The translations under genes were made by a program, and so were the position numbers. The notes under the pieces are model-generated. The model ran no database searches. It saw only the letters and a list, made by a program, of their open reading frames with translations, and had not been told where the DNA came from. This document shows, one piece after another, positions 47,761-56,932 of a stretch of DNA of 64,000 nt (positions are counted from its first letter, which is position 1; each line of letters opens with the position of its first letter). Origin of the DNA: Winslowiella arboricola (GTDB lineage Bacteria; Pseudomonadota; Gammaproteobacteria; Enterobacterales; Enterobacteriaceae); assembly GCF_025527015.1 (NCBI RefSeq), contig NZ_JAODIM010000036.1:1-64000 (forward strand), given 5' to 3'.

Positions 47761-48092
47761 AAATCGCCTTTCCTGCCCCGGCTGACAAATTAAGCAAACC
47801 TGCAATAGTGTCAGCCTGTGTAAAACTCCTTTCTGCTAACGCCATTGAACGGTAAAACACCCATGCTGTTGCTAGTTTCTCCTGTCTCAGAGTGGCGAAT
47901 TTTGTTACAGTTAACTGCCTTTTCTTACCCTTTGCGACGGGCCAGAAATAGAGTGCTGCTTTTATGCACGTAATGTGAGTTTATCCCAATCCGGCGGCGG
48001 CCAGTGCCTGGCAAAACGAGCAAAATCAGCGCCAGCCTGTCAGAGTTTCTACTCCAGCGAGCGTGTTTAACAATGATGTTCAGGAAGACTTA
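47761..48092. other. Intergenic region exuR-yqjA
   Basis: About 330 bases should hold the yqjA-mzrA promoter. I see no gene, no clear hairpin terminator and no recognised RNA. In E. coli this operon answers to CpxR, but I did not find a convincing CpxR pair (GTAAA repeats). Confidence 0.5.
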
Positions 48093-48767
48093 ATGGATAT
48101 TATGAAAGCGTTGTTGCATGCATTGTGGCAACAAGATTTTGAGACTCTTGCCGATCCCACTCTGGTTTGGGCCATTTACGGCATCCTGTTTATGATTTTG
48201 TTTCTGGAGAATGGCCTGTTACCCGCAGCCTTTCTGCCCGGCGACAGCTTACTGATTCTGGTCGGCGTACTGATCGCCAAAGGAACCATGAATTTCCCGC
48301 TTACCATTTTTATCCTGACTACCGCCGCCAGCCTCGGCTGCTGGGTCAGTTATATACAGGGTAAGTGGCTGGGAAATACCGATACGGTACAGAAGTGGCT
48401 ATCACATCTGCCCGCGCAGTATCACCAGCGTGCGCATAGCCTGTTTCACCGCCACGGTCTTTCGGCGCTGTTAATTGGCCGCTTTATCGCGTTTGTGCGC
48501 ACCCTGCTGCCGACCATTGCCGGCTTATCCGGCCTCAGCAATGCCCGCTTCCAGTTTTTTAACTGGATGAGCGCGCTACTATGGGTAGTGATTCTTACCG
48601 TTCTCGGCTTCGCGCTCGGTAAAACGCCGATTTTCCGTCGTTATGAAGATCAGCTGATGTTCTGCCTGATGCTGCTGCCGCTGGTACTGCTGGTGTTTGG
48701 ACTGTTTGGCTCACTGTATGTGCTGTGGCGTAAAAAACGCAGCAGCAGCAACGAGAAAGGGAGCTGA
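48093..48767 (+). CDS. yqjA: DedA-family membrane protein YqjA, 224 aa
   Basis: This inner-membrane protein of the DedA family is needed in E. coli for alkaline tolerance, drug resistance and proton-motive force balance. The essential acidic residues lie in [19 protein letters not shown], and the arginines in [15 protein letters not shown] 48093, with AGGA upstream, matches the E. coli amino terminus. It is followed after two bases by mzrA. Confidence 0.92.
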   Translation: MDIMKALLHALWQQDFETLADPTLVWAIYGILFMILFLENGLLPAAFLPGDSLLILVGVLIAKGTMNFPLTIFILTTAASLGCWVSYIQGKWLGNTDTVQKWLSHLPAQYHQRAHSLFHRHGLSALLIGRFIAFVRTLLPTIAGLSGLSNARFQFFNWMSALLWVVILTVLGFALGKTPIFRRYEDQLMFCLMLLPLVLLVFGLFGSLYVLWRKKRSSSNEKGS

Positions 48768-48769
48768 GA

Positions 48770-49159
48770 ATGATGCTGCAACCTAAATGGATAGCGGCGC
48801 GCCGGCGCCTGATGCCCTGGCTGATGCTAAGTGTGCTGGCGCTGCTGGCCGTGGCCCTGATGCCAGCGATCTATCGTCAGGAAACCGCGTTACAGATCCG
48901 CGCTTCCCGGCAGGGAACCTCGCTGCCTGATGGTTTCTATGTCTGGCAACGCCTTAATGCGCAGGGCATCCAGATTAAGAGCATCACCCCGGATCGCGAT
49001 TCGCTGGTCATCAAGTTTGATTCCCGGGAGCAGAGCATCGCGGCACAAAAAGCATTACGCGAAATCCTGCCGTATGGTTTTGAAATTGCGCAGATGGACT
49101 CTTCATCATCGAAGAACTGGTTCAGTCGTATCAGCTTTAATCCTCAGTCGGTAGGCTGA
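48770..49159 (+). CDS. mzrA: EnvZ/OmpR regulator MzrA, 129 aa
   Basis: This small bitopic protein has one transmembrane helix (WLMLSVLALLAVALMPAIY) and a periplasmic domain. In E. coli it binds EnvZ and links the Cpx response to OmpR. Two adjacent ATG codons (48770, 48773) could start it. It forms an operon with yqjA. Confidence 0.9.
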   Translation: MMLQPKWIAARRRLMPWLMLSVLALLAVALMPAIYRQETALQIRASRQGTSLPDGFYVWQRLNAQGIQIKSITPDRDSLVIKFDSREQSIAAQKALREILPYGFEIAQMDSSSSKNWFSRISFNPQSVG

Positions 49160-49339
49160 GGATCCCCCACTCTTTTCACTTTTCGCCACCAGGAACATTC
49201 CTGCTTCTTTCCTCTGCTTTGAGCTTTGACGGATTTCTGACTATCCTTACAAAGTGTTATCTGTCTCACCGCAGACTCAGGACCCCAGAGTGACGATCAG
49301 AATGCTGGTCGGCATATCAACAAAGGAAGGTAAAGTCAG

Positions 49340-49711
49340 ATGAAACTTCGCTACATTCTCTGCCCGGCTCTATTCTCTCTCTCCGGCTTTGTTCAGGCAG
49401 CAGAACCACTCTGTCTGCAGAAAGAGCAAGCGATCCAGCATGAAATCGATATGGCCCGTAAGCATGATAATCAGCGCCGGATCACCGGGCTGGAACGTGC
49501 TTTGACGGAAGCGCGCGCAGGCTGTACCGATGCAAAGCTGAAAGGCGAGCATCAGGAGAAGATTAAACAGCACCAGCAGGAAATTACTCAGCGTGAGCAT
49601 GATCTAAAAGAAGCACGGGATAAGGGCGACAGTGAAAAAATCGCCAAACGTGAGAAAAAACTGGCAGAAGCACGGGAAGAGTTAAAAAGCACAGAAGCGG
49701 CACCTTACTAA
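49340..49711 (+). CDS. yqjC: Periplasmic DUF1090 protein YqjC, 123 aa
   Basis: A signal peptide (YILCPALFSLSGFVQAAEP, cleavage near residue 21) precedes a highly charged, probably coiled-coil domain rich in Lys, Glu and Gln with two Cys (LCLQK and AGCTDAK). DUF1090 has no settled function. It heads a yqjC-yqjD-yqjE-yqjK cluster as in E. coli. Confidence 0.9.
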   Translation: MKLRYILCPALFSLSGFVQAAEPLCLQKEQAIQHEIDMARKHDNQRRITGLERALTEARAGCTDAKLKGEHQEKIKQHQQEITQREHDLKEARDKGDSEKIAKREKKLAEAREELKSTEAAPY

Positions 49712-49745
49712 CTGACCTGATTTAATCATCATAAAGGAGTGTTTC

Positions 49746-50051
49746 ATGTCAAAAGATACCACCTCAGAACATCTGCGCGCCGAATTAAAAAACCTGGCGG
49801 ATACGCTGGAAGAAGTGTTGAGCAGCTCGGCTGACAAATCGAAAAGTGAGCTGGACAAGCTGCGCAGCAAAGCGCGCGCTACGCTGGAAGAGTCCCGTCA
49901 TCGTCTGGGTGAATCCGGCGAACGCCTCGCGCAGACCACGCGTGAAGCCGCTGGCCGCGCTGACGAGTATGTGCGTGAAAATCCATGGCATGGTGTAGGC
50001 ATCGGCGCCGCAGTGGGTGTGGTGCTCGGCGTGCTGCTGACGCGTCGTTAA
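49746..50051 (+). CDS. yqjD: Ribosome-associated membrane protein YqjD, 101 aa
   Basis: This DUF883 protein has a charged helical amino part and one carboxyl transmembrane helix (GVGIGAAVGVVLGVLL) ending in RR. In E. coli, YqjD and paralogues ElaB and YgaM tether stationary-phase ribosomes to the inner membrane. A strong AGGAG site precedes the start. Confidence 0.92.
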   Translation: MSKDTTSEHLRAELKNLADTLEEVLSSSADKSKSELDKLRSKARATLEESRHRLGESGERLAQTTREAAGRADEYVRENPWHGVGIGAAVGVVLGVLLTRR

Positions 50052-50053
50052 TC

Positions 50054-50449
50054 ATGGCCGACTCACAGCAAAGCCACGGCCCGGGCAAAGGGGTCATTAA
50101 CATTGGACAGCGTGTACTCACCACGCTGGTCGGCATGGTTGAAACCCGCGTACGGCTGGCAGTGGTCGAGCTGGAGGAAGAGAAAGCCAATCTGCTGCAA
50201 ATGCTGCTGATGGTCGGTCTCACCATGCTGTTTACCGCATTTGGTCTGATGAGCCTGATGGTGCTGATTATCTGGGCAGTTGACGCGCAGTATCGTCTGA
50301 TGGCGATTGGCATCACCACCGGCGTGCTGTTCGCTCTTGCTCTGTTCTTTGGCCTGTGGACGCTGAGCAAGTCGCGCAAATCGACATTGCTCAGCGCCAC
50401 ACGTAAAGAGCTGGAGACCGACCGCAAACTGCTTGAGGATGACGCATGA
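50054..50449 (+). CDS. yqjE: Inner-membrane protein YqjE, 131 aa
   Basis: This DUF1469 (phage holin superfamily III-like) protein has two hydrophobic helices (about residues 48-75 and 82-105). ATG 50054, two bases after yqjD, is the start that matches E. coli. Function is unknown; it overlaps yqjK by four bases. Confidence 0.9.
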   Translation: MADSQQSHGPGKGVINIGQRVLTTLVGMVETRVRLAVVELEEEKANLLQMLLMVGLTMLFTAFGLMSLMVLIIWAVDAQYRLMAIGITTGVLFALALFFGLWTLSKSRKSTLLSATRKELETDRKLLEDDA

Positions 50450-50745
50450 GTCAGCGCGAGCGCCAACAGCGCAAGGCTGAGCTGCTGGGCAGAGTGCAGC
50501 AGCAACGTCTGGATCTCAGTGCCGCACGGCGTGACTGGCTGGCACATACCGCTCGCTACGATCATGGCTGGCTCACGCTAATCAGCCTGCGGCGTTACCT
50601 GCTGCTCGGCAGTAGCGCGCTGGCTATCTGGACCACGCGCAACACCCGACGCAAATCGGGCTTTTTATTGCGTTGGGCGCGGCGTGGTTTTGGTATCTGG
50701 AGCACCTGGCGTCTGATTCGCAAGAATTTGCCGTCAGCTGATTAA
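50446..50745 (+). CDS. yqjK: YqjK-family protein, 99 aa
   Basis: This small basic protein with a short hydrophobic segment near residue 50 matches the YqjK family by place and by an amino-terminal pattern rich in Arg and Gln. It starts in an ATGA overlap with yqjE. Function unknown. Confidence 0.85.
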   Translation: MSQRERQQRKAELLGRVQQQRLDLSAARRDWLAHTARYDHGWLTLISLRRYLLLGSSALAIWTTRNTRRKSGFLLRWARRGFGIWSTWRLIRKNLPSAD

Positions 50746-50750
50746 CAGAA

Positions 50751-50810
50751 CGGGCGGCGAAAACGCCGCCCCTACAGCGTTCTGATCCCAGGCACGGCGT
50801 TTTCGCCGCA
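50751..50810. repeat. REP-like repeat, yqjK-yqjF gap
   Basis: CGGGCGGCGAAAACGCCGCCC with a partner in opposite orientation, ACGGCGTTTTCGCCG. It belongs to the same family as the repeats at 39254, 40695 and 62792. Confidence 0.8.
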
Positions 50811-51020
50811 TCTGTCAAAGAATTGCACTTCATCCCACTCGCCCATCCCCATCTTCATATTTATTGAACAACATCGACAGTATATCTCGCTTACAACCGT
50901 CACCTTTCGCGATTATCATCTTCAACAACCTGAGGACTCCAGCGCAAACTGCCCGCGAGCCTTGTTACTTAGCTGGCTGACTTGTGCTGCCTATAATAAA
51001 AAAACACGTTGGAGATGATG

Positions 51021-51413
51021 ATGAAAAAATTAGAAGATACTGGCCTGCTGATTGCACGCATTCTGATGCCAATCCTGTTTATTACCGCAGGTTGGGGAAA
51101 AATCACCGGTTATGCCGGTACGCAGCAGTATATGGAAGCGATGGGCGTACCGGGCTTCTTCCTGCCACTGACCATTCTGCTTGAGTTTGGCGGCGGTCTG
51201 GCGATTCTGTTTGGCTTCCTGACCCGCACAACCGCGCTGTTTACCGCTGGTTTTACCATTCTGACCGCGCTGATTTTCCACAACAACTTTGCGGAAGGCG
51301 TTAACCAGATGATGTTTATGAAAAACCTGAGCATTGCCGGCGGCTTCCTGGCGCTGGGTATCAGCGGTCCGGGCGCATTCAGCATCGACCGCATTATCAA
51401 TAAAAAATGGTAA
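51021..51413 (+). CDS. yqjF: DoxX-family membrane protein YqjF, 130 aa
   Basis: This four-helix DoxX protein is close to E. coli YqjF. ILMPILFITAGWGKITGY and LLEFGGGLAILFGF are conserved. The start ATG 51021 (third of three in a row) gives the E. coli length and fits GGAG six bases upstream. In E. coli, yqjF is activated by YhaJ in response to nitroaromatic breakdown products; yhaJ lies about 11 kb downstream here. Confidence 0.92.
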   Translation: MKKLEDTGLLIARILMPILFITAGWGKITGYAGTQQYMEAMGVPGFFLPLTILLEFGGGLAILFGFLTRTTALFTAGFTILTALIFHNNFAEGVNQMMFMKNLSIAGGFLALGISGPGAFSIDRIINKKW

Positions 51414-51447
51414 GCTCCGCAGTCTATACTGTGTAAGTAATCGCAAG

Positions 51448-51482
51448 GGCGAGGATGACAACATCCTCGCCTCGTTTTTTTT
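51448..51482 (+). terminator. Terminator of yqjF
   Basis: GGCGAGGATG (51448-51457) and CATCCTCGCC (51462-51471) form a 10-bp stem around ACAA, followed by TCG and a long T run. Confidence 0.85.
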
Positions 51483-51493
51483 CGGGAGGATTT

Positions 51494-52474
51494 ATGGGAC
51501 AACTAATTGACGGTGTCTGGCACGACAACTGGTATGACACCAAATCCACCGGCGGGCGCTTTAAGCGCTCAGAATCTGCCTTTCGTAACTGGGTGACAGC
51601 CGATGGCGAAGCCGGTGCAACCGGCAAAAGCGGCTTTCGCGCCGAGCGTGACCGCTACCATCTGTATGTCTCCCTTGCCTGTCCGTGGGCGCACCGCACG
51701 CTGTTAATGCGCAAGCTCAAAGGCCTGGAAGAACTGATCCCGGTTTCCGTGGTGCATCCGCTGATGCTGGAAAACGGCTGGACCTTTGATGATGATTTCC
51801 CGGCGGCCACCGGCGACAGCCTGTATCAGAATGAATTCCTCTATCAGCTCTATCTGCATGCCGACAAAGAGTACACCGGACGCGTGACCGTGCCGGTATT
51901 GTGGGACAAACAGCTGAACACCATCGTCAGTAATGAGTCCGCCGATATTATCCGCATGTTTAACTCGGCGTTTGATGGTGTTGGCGCCCGTGCCGGCGAT
52001 TACTATCCGGCAGAACTGCGCAGCAGTATCGATGAAGTGAATAGCTGGGTGTACGACACGGTTAACAATGGTGTGTATAAAAGCGGCTTCGCTACATCGC
52101 AGGAAGCCTACGATGAGGCGGTGACCACGCTGTTCAGCTCACTGGATCGCCTTGAGCAGATGCTGGGACAGCATCGCTATCTGACCGGTGACCGACTGAC
52201 CGAAGCCGATCTGCGCCTGTGGACCACGCTGGTGCGCTTTGATCCGGTTTATGTCACCCATTTTAAATGCGACAAGCATCGTATTGGCGATTACCTGAAT
52301 CTGAATGGTTTCCTGCGTGAGATCTACCAGATGCCAGGCATTGCTGAAACCGTCGATCTGGCGCATATCCGTCATCACTACTATTGCAGCCATAAAACCA
52401 TTAATCCGCACGGGGTGATCTCAACCGGCCCGGCGTTTAACTGGGATGAACCGCATGGCCGCGATCATCTGTAA
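51494..52474 (+). CDS. yqjG: Glutathionyl-hydroquinone reductase YqjG, 326 aa
   Basis: This Xi-class glutathione transferase reduces glutathionyl-hydroquinones. The catalytic Cys is in YVSLACPWAHRT and the carboxyl helical domain contains RYLTGDRLTEADLRL. ATG 51494 after GGGAGGA matches the E. coli start; the frame stays open further upstream through the terminator. Confidence 0.94.
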   Translation: MGQLIDGVWHDNWYDTKSTGGRFKRSESAFRNWVTADGEAGATGKSGFRAERDRYHLYVSLACPWAHRTLLMRKLKGLEELIPVSVVHPLMLENGWTFDDDFPAATGDSLYQNEFLYQLYLHADKEYTGRVTVPVLWDKQLNTIVSNESADIIRMFNSAFDGVGARAGDYYPAELRSSIDEVNSWVYDTVNNGVYKSGFATSQEAYDEAVTTLFSSLDRLEQMLGQHRYLTGDRLTEADLRLWTTLVRFDPVYVTHFKCDKHRIGDYLNLNGFLREIYQMPGIAETVDLAHIRHHYYCSHKTINPHGVISTGPAFNWDEPHGRDHL

Positions 52475-52491
52475 TTGATTACTGGTAAAGA

Positions 52492-52518
52492 GGAGGCCAT
52501 CACTGGCTCCTTTTTTTT
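52492..52518 (+). terminator. Terminator of yqjG
   Basis: GGAG and CCA (with one bulged G between) pair with TGGCTCC, followed by eight Ts. Confidence 0.75.
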
Positions 52519-53110
52519 ATGCAAACAGATAATTACGCAGCGGCATCTCCGCCACCTGATGAATCAGCGTCATCAGCGGCTGGCAGGGGTGCGCCTCATC
52601 CGTGCCGCGCAGCTGACGTAAGTGAGCCAGCGCCGCCGTGACATCGGGATATTTTGTCGGTTGGCTAAAGGTAAGATAGAGCGCCAGCACCGCCACCGAA
52701 CGGCTGCGGCCGCCGCGGCAATGCACCAGGATATCGCCGCGTCGATGCAGCGGATACGAGGGCTTGCCGGGACTTTCCTGATGCACCATGCCATCCAGCG
52801 CCAGCACGCCTGCCAGCAGATGATTGACGTGATTGCCCGCGCCATCGATCAATCCTACCTGCGTGCGACGCACCGTGGTGCCATCTGCCAGCGTCAGTGC
52901 AGCAGGATGCAGATTCACCGCCAGGTTAAGCGTCGAGGTAATACCGCTTTGCAGCAGCAGCGCGCCATCCTGGGCGGCAGGCAGATTACCCAGCCACAGC
53001 CAGCGGTCACTATTGGGCAGCGGCGCCGCACGTAATAATACCGCCTGCTTGTCCTGTTTTTTTTCGGCCTGACGCCGTGCATGCTGCGCTTCTTCGGTTA
53101 ACGTCATCAT
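52517..53110 (-). CDS. Dual-specificity-type protein phosphatase, 197 aa
   Basis: This Cys-based phosphatase has the signature VHCRGGRSRSVAV (CX5R loop) near residue 130 and an upstream acidic segment (VGLIDGAGNH) that may hold the general acid. Such enzymes remove phosphate from Tyr/Ser/Thr or from small phospho-compounds such as inositol phosphates. It is last in a minus-strand operon with an ABC importer and a metallo-hydrolase, five bases after the latter, so a small-molecule substrate is more likely than a protein (inference). Confidence 0.75.
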   Translation of the reverse strand: MMTLTEEAQHARRQAEKKQDKQAVLLRAAPLPNSDRWLWLGNLPAAQDGALLLQSGITSTLNLAVNLHPAALTLADGTTVRRTQVGLIDGAGNHVNHLLAGVLALDGMVHQESPGKPSYPLHRRGDILVHCRGGRSRSVAVLALYLTFSQPTKYPDVTAALAHLRQLRGTDEAHPCQPLMTLIHQVAEMPLRNYLFA

Positions 53111-53115
53111 AATCC

Positions 53116-54186
53116 CTAAAATTCAATGCTGCTTTGCCAGTTGAGTCGGGCGGGCGACAGCGATGAGAGCTGCCGGGTCTGCGTTTCCGGGACAAAAGCC
53201 GCTACCACCTGACGCGCACGCGTGGCGCGGATCAGCATCAGCTGATCCTCCAGCACCGGATGCACATTCCACGGTAGCCAGATCGCCTGCTCCGCATCCA
53301 GCATCTGGCGCGCACGGGTGCCGGATGCCACATAACTACTGAAAATAAAGCGAAAGCCCGGGCGCTGGCTAAGTTGTGCCGCCAGTCCGGCGTCAGCAAT
53401 CGCATCGGTGGCGATAATCACCTGCCCCTGAGTATAGTCGGGTTGCTCAGGCTGGTGATGCAACAGCTCCAGCAGACGTAATTGCAGACGCGAGCAGATG
53501 GCGGTCGGCTCGTGCAACAGCTGCGCCACCTCTTTGCGCACCTCCGGGCAGAGCAGCACTTTGATGCCCTGATCCAGCAGCTGTAAAGCCATCTCCGGCC
53601 CGCGACCATGGGCTGGCACCGGTAACACCGCACCGCCTCGGGCAGCCTCAGCGATACGGCTAATTTGTTGCGCCAGCGGCTCGGCGCGATCGCCATAAGA
53701 GGCATCGGTAATCAATAAATTCGCCGCAGGCGGCAGATCAAAAGGCAGCAGCCGCGATTCACGGCTCCAGTCGCCCATATAGGTCAGGCCGCCGTTATCC
53801 GGCAGATGAAACCAGACTGAACCCGGCGCATGACCGCTGCGTCCGCACAACAGTGCAACCGGGCCGACGGAAACATGGCCTTTTAACGGTAGCAGATGGC
53901 GGTCACCGGCATCAATGCCACTGTCCGGCAGCTGTTGCCAGGTCTGCGCGGTGGCAAAGACCGGCGGATCGCCAAGCTGCGCGCGATAATCCAGCGCGCC
54001 GGTGTGATCTTCATGGGAGTGGGACAGACAGATGGCATCCACTTTACCCAGCCCGCTGATATCGGGGCGAACCCCCGCCTGCGGTCCTTCACCTAAATCA
54101 AACAGCAGGCGAAAGCCGTGCAGCTCCACCAGAAAGGCCGCGGGAAGTTTATCGCCCACACCACTGACTACCTTCAGATTTGCCAT
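53116..54186 (-). CDS. Metallo-beta-lactamase-fold hydrolase, 356 aa
   Basis: The zinc motif SHSHEDH is near residue 58, and the following GHAPGS and MGDWS fit further metal ligands of the RNase J/phosphodiesterase-like branch. It overlaps the permease gene by 13 bases and precedes the phosphatase gene. Within this ABC operon it may open a phosphodiester or cyclic phosphate before the phosphatase acts; the substrate is unknown. Confidence 0.75.
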   Translation of the reverse strand: MANLKVVSGVGDKLPAAFLVELHGFRLLFDLGEGPQAGVRPDISGLGKVDAICLSHSHEDHTGALDYRAQLGDPPVFATAQTWQQLPDSGIDAGDRHLLPLKGHVSVGPVALLCGRSGHAPGSVWFHLPDNGGLTYMGDWSRESRLLPFDLPPAANLLITDASYGDRAEPLAQQISRIAEAARGGAVLPVPAHGRGPEMALQLLDQGIKVLLCPEVRKEVAQLLHEPTAICSRLQLRLLELLHHQPEQPDYTQGQVIIATDAIADAGLAAQLSQRPGFRFIFSSYVASGTRARQMLDAEQAIWLPWNVHPVLEDQLMLIRATRARQVVAAFVPETQTRQLSSLSPARLNWQSSIEF

Positions 54187-55913
54187 GGCAATACCCCTTC
54201 AGGTAAGCGTTTTGCTACCCGTGAAGCCAGTAACATAAACAGCAGCACCACGACGATCATCAGGCAGCCAACCGCCGCCGCCAGCGTCGAGGAACCGCCT
54301 TCATCCAGCGCCACAATCATTGGCCCCAGCGTCTGGCTGTTGGCGGTGACCAGTAAAATCGACACCTGAATTTCATTCAGCGCGGTCAGAAACACCAGAA
54401 TCGCCCCGGCGGTTGCGGAAGGGGCCGCCAGCGGCAGCAGGATATCGCGCATCCGCCGCAGGAAACCGGCGCCCGCCAGCTGCGCAGCTTCGTCCAGCGA
54501 ACGCTCAATCTGGGCGAACCCGGCCAGCGTCGGACGCAATACCAGCGCAAGGAAGTTGGATAAGTAGGCGGCAAGAATAATCCATACCGTGCCGTACAGG
54601 CTGATATCCAGCAGCGGCAGCGGCTTAAGGAAAAACAGAATCGCGGCGATACCGATAACAATACCCGGCAGCGCATAAGCCAGTTCGCTCGACAGCGCCA
54701 GTACCCGCACCAGCCGCGTGCGCTGCCAGCTGAGAAAGAAAGCCATAAACAGTGCCATTGCTGTCAGGATCACGACCGCCAGCAGGGTCAGACCGAGGCT
54801 GGTGAAAAAAGCGTTACGGATCGCCGGGAAATCAAACAGTGCATTGCGGTAGTTCAGCCAGGTCAGGGTTTGCCAGTTAAGCGTCTGACCGAAACCGCTG
54901 GTCAGCGAAGTGGTGATCAGCGCGGAGAGTGGCAGCGCCAGCGTCAGAATAATCGCCAGCCATACCAGCAGTTCCACTGGCAAACGCCAGTGGCCGAGCG
55001 GTTGCTGCAACTGACGCGGCGTGCCGGTCACCCGCACATCGCGACAACCACCCAGCACCCGGCTCAGCACCAGACCACCGATGGTGATCACGGCAATTAA
55101 CAGCGACAGCAGCGCCAGATCCGGTAGCGCATCGGCGCCACTGTTATTCAGCTGCTGATAGATCAGGGTAATCAGTGTTGGCACCCGTCCCGGGATCCCC
55201 AGCATCGCCTGAATACCAAAGTTTCCCGCCGCGGCGACAAATGAAAGCGCCGCACCGGCAAACATCGCCGGGCGCGCCAGTGGCAGGATCACCGAACACA
55301 TCACCTGTAACGGCGAAGCGCCGGTGATCCGCGCCGCTTCCACCAGATCCGCAGGCAGGCGGCGCAGACCGGCACGCACCGACAGAAAGACCAGCGGCGC
55401 GTTATGCAGGCCGAGCAGCAGGATAATTCCGCTCGCCGAATAGAGCGGCTGCTGACCATCGCTGGCCAGCGGCAAACCGATGCGGTTTAACAGGGTAATA
55501 ATCCAGCTGGCCGGTGATAGCGCCTGCACCCAGGCCAGCGCCGTCACCTGCGGCGGGATCATCAGCGGCAGAATAAAGGCGAATACCCACGCCCGTTTGG
55601 CGCGCATATTGGTCAGTGCCACTAACCAGGCGGCAAGGGTGCCGAGCAGCACAGCAATCGCCGTGCTGGCGATTGCGATACCCAGCGTATTAGCGGTGGC
55701 GCGCAGCACTTTCGTACTGCTCAGCAGATGCCAGGCGCGCGTCAGATCCGGACTCCCCTCCGATGCGATAGCCGCCCAGATCAGCCGGGTTAATGGCGCT
55801 ATCGATAACAGACCGATCAGCAGCGCCAGCAGCCACAGCACGCTGGTCTCCGTGCGCAGCCAGCGCCACTGGCGCCGCGGGAGACTCTGCGTATACTCCT
55901 GCGCGATGCTCAT
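54174..55913 (-). CDS. Fused double ABC permease (FbpB-like), 579 aa
   Basis: Two permease modules are fused in one chain, each with about six helices and a coupling motif: DLVEAARITGASPLQVM near residue 210 and LDEAAQLAGAGFLRRM near residue 490. This is the architecture of ferric and phosphonate importers. ATG 55913 is chosen because it follows the binding-protein stop by four bases with GGCGGA ahead; the frame opens 17 codons earlier. Confidence 0.85.
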   Translation of the reverse strand: MSIAQEYTQSLPRRQWRWLRTETSVLWLLALLIGLLSIAPLTRLIWAAIASEGSPDLTRAWHLLSSTKVLRATANTLGIAIASTAIAVLLGTLAAWLVALTNMRAKRAWVFAFILPLMIPPQVTALAWVQALSPASWIITLLNRIGLPLASDGQQPLYSASGIILLLGLHNAPLVFLSVRAGLRRLPADLVEAARITGASPLQVMCSVILPLARPAMFAGAALSFVAAAGNFGIQAMLGIPGRVPTLITLIYQQLNNSGADALPDLALLSLLIAVITIGGLVLSRVLGGCRDVRVTGTPRQLQQPLGHWRLPVELLVWLAIILTLALPLSALITTSLTSGFGQTLNWQTLTWLNYRNALFDFPAIRNAFFTSLGLTLLAVVILTAMALFMAFFLSWQRTRLVRVLALSSELAYALPGIVIGIAAILFFLKPLPLLDISLYGTVWIILAAYLSNFLALVLRPTLAGFAQIERSLDEAAQLAGAGFLRRMRDILLPLAAPSATAGAILVFLTALNEIQVSILLVTANSQTLGPMIVALDEGGSSTLAAAVGCLMIVVVLLFMLLASRVAKRLPEGVLPWQI

Positions 55914-55917
55914 CAGG

Positions 55918-56907
55918 TTATCCGCCAAAGATTTCGCTGAATTTCGCCCGCACCTGTTTGTCATCAGCTACCGCTTTATCACTGTCCAGCGTCAGCAGCT
56001 TAATGCTGTCAATCGGCGCAAAGCCCTCCGGCGCCGCTACGCGCTTATCGATGGGACGGTTGCCCTGCTGCGCCACCAGTTGCTGACCTTTTTCCGACAG
56101 CAGGAAATCAACAAAGGCTTTCGCCGCTGGCAGATTATGGGTGCCGGAAAGAATCGCTACCGGTTCGGTAACAAATGAAACGCCCTCTTTTGGATAAATC
56201 AGATCAACCGGCGAGCCCTGCTTTTTCGCGCGAATGATATCGGCGTCGGTGATCACGCCATATTTCGCCATACCGCTGGCTACCGCTTTTAGCGCCGGAC
56301 CATTGCCGCCTTCCGGCGTCACGCCATTGGCCGCCAGCTTCTGATAGAACGCCCAGCCAATATCGGCGGTATTGATTGCGGTATGCAGATGATAAAGCGC
56401 CGCGCCGGAATAGAGCGGACCTGGCACCGCGACCTGGCCTTTGTTGCTGGCATCGGTCAGCGCCATCCAGCTATCAACCGGCCGGGCATTTTTAGTGTTA
56501 TAGCCAATCACAGTGGCGATAACTTTAGTGCCAAACCAGGTTTTATCTTTATCATAAAAATCGGCGCTGATATTGCTGACCGGCGCATCAGCATAAGCCA
56601 TCAGCTGGCCCTGTTTTTTCAGCGTACCAAGGTTAATGGCATCCGCGACCAGCAGCACATCGGCTTTCACCTGGCCGCTCATCGCCTCTGTGCGCAGTAC
56701 GTTCATTAACTGCGTTGTACCGTTACGCGTCCATTCCACTTCAATACCTGGCCTGGCGGCTTTAAACGCATCGATGGTCTGCTGGGCGATTTCCGGTGCC
56801 TGCGAGGTATAGACCACCAGCTTGCCATCAGCGGCAGTGGCGACGGCTGAAGCCAGTAAAGCGCCAGATATCAGCAGCGTTTTCAATTTGGTACTGGTGT
56901 TGAACAT
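55918..56907 (-). CDS. ABC transporter periplasmic binding protein, FbpA-like, 329 aa
   Basis: A signal peptide (LKTLLISGALLASAVATA) precedes a mature protein beginning ADGKLVVYTSQ, the typical opening of FbpA/PhnS-type proteins. ATG 56907 has AAGGA ten bases ahead; ATG 56931, directly after the ATPase gene, would add eight residues. The Tyr pair used by FbpA for iron is not evident near the carboxyl end, which argues against ferric iron as ligand. An organophosphate is suggested by the downstream hydrolases. Confidence 0.8.
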   Translation of the reverse strand: MFNTSTKLKTLLISGALLASAVATAADGKLVVYTSQAPEIAQQTIDAFKAARPGIEVEWTRNGTTQLMNVLRTEAMSGQVKADVLLVADAINLGTLKKQGQLMAYADAPVSNISADFYDKDKTWFGTKVIATVIGYNTKNARPVDSWMALTDASNKGQVAVPGPLYSGAALYHLHTAINTADIGWAFYQKLAANGVTPEGGNGPALKAVASGMAKYGVITDADIIRAKKQGSPVDLIYPKEGVSFVTEPVAILSGTHNLPAAKAFVDFLLSEKGQQLVAQQGNRPIDKRVAAPEGFAPIDSIKLLTLDSDKAVADDKQVRAKFSEIFGG

Positions 56908-56932
56908 GTCCCGGGCATCCTTAATATTCATC

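Noticed and set aside
49879-50565. Long minus-strand ORF opposite yqjD-yqjE-yqjK
   Set aside because: It is a shadow of three conserved plus-strand genes with codon bias in the other direction.
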